Assembly: GCA_033398695.1 (NCBI GenBank)
Contig: CM065802.1
Location: forward strand, 75,688,096 to 75,752,095
DNA length: 64,000 nt
Source of the DNA: Orobanche coerulescens
Lineage: Eukaryota > Streptophyta > Magnoliopsida > Lamiales > Orobanchaceae
Reading direction: 5' to 3'
The position numbers and the translations under genes were made by a program. Of this stretch, positions 57,930 through 64,000 are shown piece after piece; within the stretch, counting starts at the first letter, position 1, and every line of letters begins with the position of its first letter. A model generated the notes under the pieces. The model was not told the DNA's origin. It did no database searches and was given only the letters and a program-made list of their open reading frames with translations.

Positions 57930-60851
57930 ATGGTTGATCTGGTGATCCGCATTTATCACATAATGAATAATAATAACTTAATGTACCTTGGAGTTTTGCT
58001 CAAGGGGCACAAGAATATTGTATCAATTCCGGTCATGGACCGAAAGAGATTTCACTTCTTTATTGGAGATGGGTCCTGTAGTATTTATTTCATAAATAAA
58101 TTGTTTGGTACTGCTACATTATTAAATAGTTTATACCATTTGAATCTAAAGAATAAAACAAATGTGAACACTATAACTAGGAAGCATGGTAGGGATGAAA
58201 CAAACTAAGCACTTAAGTGGCATCATAGACTTGGTCATATTGGTCAGGCCAAGGTTCATAAAATGGAGAAAGATGGGCTTACGGGTCCATTGGGAATAGA
58301 TCCCTATTCAACTTGCGAATCTTGCCTTCAAGGCAAAATAACTAAGTTACCCTTCGTGGGGACTTTTGAAAGAGCTACTGAAAAACTTGGATTGATCCAT
58401 ACCGACGTTTGTGGCCCTTCTGAAGTGGCACGAGATGGCTTTCAGTATTTCATTACATTCATTGATGGCCATACTAGGTATGAGTTCGTGTATTTAATGA
58501 AACATAAGTCTGAAGCTTTTGATAAATTCAAGGAATTTAAAGCCCTAGTTGAAAATTAAACAGGTAACCATGTTAAGACTCTTCAGTCAGACTGAGGTGG
58601 TGAGTACATGAGTACCGAGTTTGATCAGTTCTTAAAGGAACTAGAAATAGCGTCACAATTCACTCCTCCAGCTAATCCACAATTAAATGGTGTATCAGAA
58701 AGAAGGAACCGAATCTTGTTGGACATAGTTCACTGCATGCTTAACTATACTGATCTACCGATTTATCTGTGCGGTTACGCGCTCCTTACTGCTACACATA
58801 TATTGAACAGATGTCCTTCCAAATCTGCTCCTAAGACTCCACATGAGATGTGGAGAGGTAGGAAACCAAGTCTTAATCACATTAGGATTTGGGGATTCCC
58901 TACTAATGTCAAGAAGACTAAAGTAGAGAAATTGGAAGCTAGGTCTGTGAAAGGTCGTTTCATAGGATATCCAGGGGATTTCATGGGAAATCTATTCTAC
59001 ATGCATGAAGATCATAGGATCATCGTTGCTATACAAGCACACTACCTGGAAGATCAGTTTATTCAAGAAGTAGGCGCAGGTAGAAATATTTCTTTGGAAG
59101 AAATAAAAGAAACACCAAATGAGACACATGTACAAGATATTAGAACCGAACCTTCTGAAATACAAACACAACCTCGCAAGTCTAGTAGAATTTCTCAATT
59201 ACCTGAGAGGTATGGCTATCTGCATCAAGAGGAACTGGGTGTCTATGAGATAACAGGAAGTAGTCAAAAGAATGATCCTTCTACATACTACCAAGCGATG
59301 GTAGATGTTGACTCCGCCAAGTGGCAAGAAGCTATGGAAGCTGAGATAGACTCAATGCATGTTAATCAGGTCTGGACTTTAGTAGATCGTCCTAAAGGCA
59401 TAGTGCCTATTGGAAACCAATGGATATATAAAAGAAAGACTGATGGATATGGTAAGGTTGATACCTATAAGGCCAGGCTTGTGGCAAAGGGTTATTCCCA
59501 AAGAGAAGGAATCGATTACTTCGAGACCTTCTCGCTTGTAGCTATGATTAAGTCTATTCACATGATGCTTGCCATAGTAGCCCACTTAGATTATGAAATA
59601 TGGCAAATGGATGTGAAAACTGCATTCCTAAATGGATTCCTCGAGAAGGAGATTTACATGGAACAGCCTGAGGCATTCATATCTCAAACCAATATTCATA
59701 AAGTATGCAAACTTCAGCGTGCCATTTATGGACTGAAGCAAGCTTCATGGAGTTGGAATCTTCGTTTTAACGAGACAGTCAAAGAGTTTGATTTTGTGCA
59801 AAACGAAGAAGAGCCCTGTATTTATAAGAAGGTTAGTGTGAGCGAAATTGCGTTCTTAATACTATATGTAGGTGATATTCTACTTATCGAAAACGATGTA
59901 GGAATGCTCAGTTCTGTGAAAGATTGGCTTTCTAAAGAGTTCTTAATGAAAGACTTGGGAGAAGCTACCTATATTCTAGGTATTCGTCTCTATCGGGATA
60001 GAGCAAAAAGAATGTTAGGTCCTTCACAAGCCCTTTATATAGAAAAGATCCTGAAGCGATTTAGGATGGAAGATTCTAAAAGAGGGTTCCTTCCTATGTA
60101 ACATTGTGGAAAACTTTTCTTAGAGATGTGTCCTCAAGGTGAGAAACAGAGAAAGGAAATGAGTAAGGTGCCCTATGCTTCGGTAGTAGGTAGCCTCATG
60201 TACGCTATGATTTGCACTAGACCGGACATTGCCTATGCTGTGAGCGTAGTAAGTCGGTTTCAGTAAAATCCAGGGCAGGAACATTGGACTGTTGTAAAGA
60301 ACATTCTTAAGTACCTAAGGAGGACTAAAGACTTGGTTCTTACATACGGCGGTGGAGAACTTAGAGTGATGGTTTATACAGACTGAGATTTTTCGGGGGA
60401 CATGGATGCTCAGATGTCCACATCAGGGTATATCTTAACTCTGAATGGTGGGGCAGTTTCTTAGAGAAGTGCCAAGCAAAGTTCGACTGCTATCTCTACA
60501 AGTCAAGCCGAATATCAGGCAGCCACGGAGGCTGCTAAAGAAGCTTTTTGTATTAAGAAGTTCACTGAGGAACTTCAAGTGGTTCCTAATGCGGAGAAGC
60601 CTGTGACGTTGTTTTGTGACAACAACAGAGCTGTTGCACAGGCTAAGGAGCCTAGGGCTCACCACAATACCAAACATATTGCGAGAAAATATCATTTTGT
60701 GAGAGAAATGGTTCAGGAAGGAAATGTTATACTGCAGAGAGTAGACACAGCAAATAACGTTGCTGATCCGCTTACCAAGCCACTATCTCAGAAGGTCTTA
60801 GAGAGACATCTAGAGAGTATGGGTATTAGATACCATATTGTGTGGCATTGA
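57930..60851 (+). pseudogene. Angela/Tork-type Ty1/copia pol
   Basis: The copia order is visible in one main frame: GAG-pre-integrase (KWHHRLGHIGQAKVHK near 58215), integrase core (LIHTDVCGPSEV near 58392 and ERRNRILLDIV near 58700), and reverse transcriptase (YKARLVAKGYSQREGIDYFE and QMDVKTAFLNG). The last is followed by RNase H (SQAEYQAATEAAKEAF, TLFCDNNRAVAQAKEPR). Gag and protease are missing. In-frame stops lie at 58206, 58557, 58593, 60099, 60264, 60384 and 60462. The polymerase active site reads YVGD instead of YVDD (near 59863). The longest intact stretch is 58608-60101. The element is dead and older than the nest. Confidence 0.92.
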
Positions 60852-60855
60852 GTGC

Positions 60856-61710
60856 AAGTGGGAGATTTTTAGGAATATGCCCTCGAATGCCACTCAGAGG
60901 ATGAGAGAGTGAGAGCATTTGTATTGTAATCATGAATATTTAATAAGGAAATTATTATTTCTATATATTTAATTATTATTTGGTATATAGTTATAGTCCT
61001 TGTATTTGAGAGCAAACATTCTACTTCTTGTAGAGATGAGGAGATAGGCACTGGAAGTGTTTAGAGCTCGAATGCTTAACTAAGTTCGCAAGTCGATAAA
61101 ACTTAATTTGGCATTAAGTTTAGCCAATATTTGTATAACATGTCTTCACTAAGAGTTAGTGGGAGCACACATTATAGGTATGCTAATGAGATTAGTATAA
61201 TCGAACATGACTCACCTCGATTCGGTCACATGGATATCACTCAGGGTTTGTCAATGACTGAATCAAAAAGTTGTGATAAGTATATGTGGACCTTTGATTT
61301 GAGGTTTCAGTAGGAGATGTGCTTGTGACATTAAGTTAGTCATTAGAGTAGTTCGATCCAATCGCCGGTGGGTGGGGTCAACCTCGAAATGCAACTTAGT
61401 GGACAAATAGCAGTCTCTACTGAATACCAGATAGAATTATTTCTCCTGTAAGTGAGCAGGTAAATGTCCTATGCGGTTAATGGCAAATGAGATTATAAGT
61501 CTTTGTCCAAAGCATTTAGAGCTAGTTGTATTTGATACACGAGAGCTCGATAATCTCGGTTTGCATTAATAGAAAGCATAGAGTCAAGTTACAGTAGGGT
61601 TTGACTTTACCGTGACCCTAATACTTGACCGGGACATATGATTGAAGGGTTTATACGTATACGATATTCACGAAATAATGGTGTTTGAACGACATAAACC
61701 GAATTGATTA
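60856..61710 (+). repeat. polypurine tract and 3' LTR of the Angela/Tork copia element
   Basis: AAGTGGGAGATTTTT follows the pol stop, then TAGGAATATGCCCTCGAATG, matching the usual Angela LTR opening with its TG lost. GAGATGTGCTTGTGACATT-like text near 61315 also fits. The 3' boundary is approximate. Confidence 0.65.
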
Positions 61711-62162
61711 CATGGATCTGGAGAGCTTAAGTATAAAGCCCAGCAAGGCCCATAAATCAATACCATACAAATCCCAGGAATAAACTCATTAGCTCGGCAT
61801 AGAGCATGACGTCGAGGACGACCTAAAAGCCAGGCCCATACTCGGCGTGACTTAGCTCAGGCTCAAGCCAAGACTTGGTTCAGGCAACCAAATTGTTGCG
61901 CCGACTCGGCTCAGTGACAGAATAAGCCGAGATCAATAAATCTACACTCCTTGTCAGTAGATGAAGGTCCTATCCTTCAAGCACACGGAATCTGATGAAA
62001 TCCAAGATAGAGACAAATAAAGATATCTTTACTTAACAAGGACTCTTCCCCACAAGGAAACTATATTCAAAATCCTTATCAGGATTCTACTTCCCATATA
62101 TAAGAAGTCCAACATCAACACAGACTCAATGACTTTCTCCGCAAGCTAGGGTTGCAATATTC
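61711..62162 (+). other. leader or LTR fragment of a Tat/Ogre-type element
   Basis: CCCATATATAAGAAGTCC near 62093 looks like a TATA region, and TTCTTGACTCCCCCATCAC near 62211 is leader-like. No LTR end was defined. Confidence 0.4.
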
Positions 62163-62735
62163 ATGCTTATAAAAATAGGTGTCCTCACACCTATACTGGT
62201 ACACAGAATTCTTGACTCCCCCATCACAATTCATCCCTCACAATTCCCCCATTCAGCCCCCATCGGGTCCGGTGGGGAGTCGAGAGTTGTAGGGGTGAAA
62301 CAAGACGACCGAGGAAGGCAAAGTCGAGGTAGAGGCGCGGAAAAGCAAAGGAGCTCCTGCAGTAGCTCAGGGCTGGAAGCTCGCGTCTTATGGGAATTGA
62401 TAGAGAGAATGGATAACATGGAAAACAAGCAGGGACAGAGTAGACCAAGAAACGAGTATGAAGCTATGCGCCCCTTTGCTCAGTGGATTATGGATTCGCC
62501 TACGAATCCTCATCTTAAGATCCCCAATATGGACAAATACTCGGCACATCTGACGCCAGGGACCATATTCAATCCTTTGAGGGCATGATGGCCCTGGTCT
62601 CTAACCAAGACGACATTCTTTGTAAAGCTTTCGCCAGCACCTTGGATGGAGCAGACAGGTCCTGGTTCATGGATCTAGAGAAGAGGAGCATCAATTCATT
62701 CTCAAAATACATTCTATTCCCGTTGGTGTGGGAAA
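62163..62735 (+). pseudogene. Tat/Ogre-type gag N-terminal fragment
   Basis: The frame contains PFAQWIMDSPTNPHLKIPNM and, after a frame change near 62585, ILCKAFASTLDGADRSWFMD and SINSFSKY. These correspond to the start of the gag capsid domain in plant Tat/Ogre elements. It stops abruptly near 62720 where DNA of opposite orientation begins. Confidence 0.75.
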
Positions 62736-62978
62736 CTTCGCCCTTTGGTGAGGTAGGGAGACGACCATTCCGAGTTTGCCTTGACTCGGAGAGCCCATAA
62801 TGGCATGATAATCTGATATTAAGTCCACAACAATTAATGTTGTAGTAGGTGAGGTTCGGAAGGGATAGTCTCCAACCTCGAGTATTAGGTCCGTAGTCCC
62901 CTTCGCCTCTGCTTTATGGTTTGTGAATCCTTCTAGTCTTCTGTTGTAAGGAGATAACATGCTGTCAGGTAGCCCCAT
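62691..62978 (-). pseudogene. Tat/Ogre-type protease-region fragment
   Basis: The minus frame contains TTTLIVVDLISDYHAIMGSP, LGMVVSLPHQRAKFPTPTG. This resembles the linker after the aspartic protease in Tat-type polyproteins. The last codons run into the inversion junction near 62720. Confidence 0.65.
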
Positions 62979-63632
62979 CTATTTGAATGTTCTATAGTAT
63001 AGGATATCTTTCACGACCCCTGAGTCAATTAGGAGCCTCTCTGATTCGTAGTTATCTATCCTCCCTTTGATCACTAGGGGTTGTTCCGTTGTGGATCTGT
63101 TTCCTGCCAACTCATTTGGAGAAAAGCTTATTGCCTACCCACCCCTATGAATCCATGGTGGGATGTGATACACCTTACTTAGCTCATGGATCTGCTCTTT
63201 CAATTTGGTATTTGAGGGGATTTCTTCTCGGATGACATGTAGTTTGGCCCTGGGCGGCCTGTATCCTTCCTCCTCTAGCCTATCGTCCCTTATTCTCTTA
63301 TAGTATTTCTTCATGACATACCAATCTAGCTTCCCTTCATCGATCTATTTTTGCACCATTTTTTTTCAAGGAGTAACAATTCTCCGTTCCTTGCCCATTA
63401 TCCTTATAGTAGGCGCAGTATTTGTTGGCGTATTTAGGGAATTTCGGATTGTCTTTGATGGGCTTGGGTGGAGGCAGATCCACGAAGTTTAGTATCTCTG
63501 GTATTGGCTTTGTGAGGGGGTGAAGACATCGGCTTTCTCTGTTCCCCTGGTTCTATTTTTACCTTTAAATCTTGCTCCGTTGGAGCCTCAAAAATGGGCG
63601 TTGTCAGTCGGCTTACTTTCTACATCCCTATC
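62979..63632 (-). pseudogene. decayed gag-protease region of the minus-strand Tat element
   Basis: Short minus frames interrupted by stops connect the gag fragment on the right to the protease fragment on the left. AYYKDNGQGT-like text near 63390-63415 suggests the gag zinc-knuckle neighbourhood. Confidence 0.45.
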
Positions 63633-64000
63633 TCAGTCCCGATCTCCTATCTCTGACCTTTGCTTCTTCTTTTCTTTAGCAAGGCCCATGGTGTAGGCCA
63701 TGTGGTATAGGTCTGCCTTTGTCGCTGGTTCCCTTATGAACAGTTCATGGGTAAGGGCGTCAGATCTCTTTCCGTTAGTGAAGCACATGATGATCTCCCT
63801 GTCCGTGAGGCGCTCTTCTATGGAGTTGGACAAGGTCCCGAATCTGTTGTAGAAATCCATGGTTGACTCGTTCTTCACTTGGACGGTGTTTGCTAAGTCA
63901 TTCAATCGTTTCTTTCTTGATCCTGTCGTGGTGAAGTATTTCAAGAATTGCGCGCGGTCATGTCTCTGTGGGCGCAGTTTATGCTCCGTAGAAACTGCTT
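63633..64000 (-). pseudogene. Tat/Ogre-type gag C-terminal half
   Basis: The minus frame, open from the window edge, contains QFLKYFTTTGSRKKRLNDL, STMDFYNRFGTL and DREIIMCFTNG, matching the second half of the Tat/Ogre capsid domain. It continues beyond the window. Confidence 0.75.

Overview
The window is repeat-dense nuclear DNA from a flowering plant, most likely a eudicot with a large genome. I see no intact single-copy host gene, rRNA, tRNA or CRISPR array. Almost every stretch can be assigned to a transposable element: Ty3/gypsy of the Tekay/Del and Tat/Athila types, Ty1/copia of the Sire and Angela/Tork types, MULE, hAT, Helitron and MITE. Many boundaries can be fixed to the base because target-site duplications (TSDs) are intact. 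LTR divergence and TSDs were judged by eye, without alignment software.

Layout. 1-3197: 3' end of a Tat/Athila-like element with its 3' LTR. 3198-7370: AT-rich relic DNA and minus-strand copia (Sire-like) fragments. 7362-9201: a 5'-truncated Tekay-like LTR. 9202-9921 and 57629-57691: two halves of one minus-strand gag gene, split by a 47.7-kb nest. The host of the nest is a Tekay-like element H (9922-57628, TSD ATTCT). Its 5' LTR holds a TIR element (10171-11080), a gag-only Tat element G (12180-17448, TSD AAGTT) that itself holds solo LTR A (14885-16921, TSD CAAGG), and a hAT MITE (17850-18426, TSD GTTTGTGA). Its interior holds an 8.8-kb Tat-like element (22490-31325, TSD GGAGG) that contains solo LTR B (27499-29997, TSD CTTTT). 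Its 3' LTR holds a MULE (31871-37075, TSD TATATATAA) containing solo LTR C (32232-36368, TSD ATAGC), a Helitron (37180-39488), an LTR element without recognisable genes F (39492-46514), a local tandem duplication, and Tekay element I (49313-57586, TSD CTACG). 57930-61710 is a decayed Angela/Tork copia pol and LTR. 61711-64000 holds two inverted Tat/Ogre gag-protease fragments.

Most interesting element. The one at 22490-31325 has clean LTRs, a tRNA-Asp-type primer site and a polypurine tract, but no gag or pol. Instead it carries, on its own strand, an intact intronless 208-codon LOG-like gene (cytokinin-activating phosphoribohydrolase family) with what looks like its own core promoter. It also carries a small Cys/basic ORF that resembles nucleic-acid-binding proteins of flexuous plant RNA viruses. 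I know of no described family with this cargo, but I could not search.

Second theme. Nine LTRs of two gypsy lineages carry arrays of short CpG-rich self-complementary motifs, in most cases just upstream of a TATA box. The motif differs between families, the flanks stay conserved, and two motifs recur in unrelated lineages. Tekay-type LTRs also share a covarying stem-loop at their 3' end and possible splice signals. Together these suggest modular LTR promoters and structured leaders.
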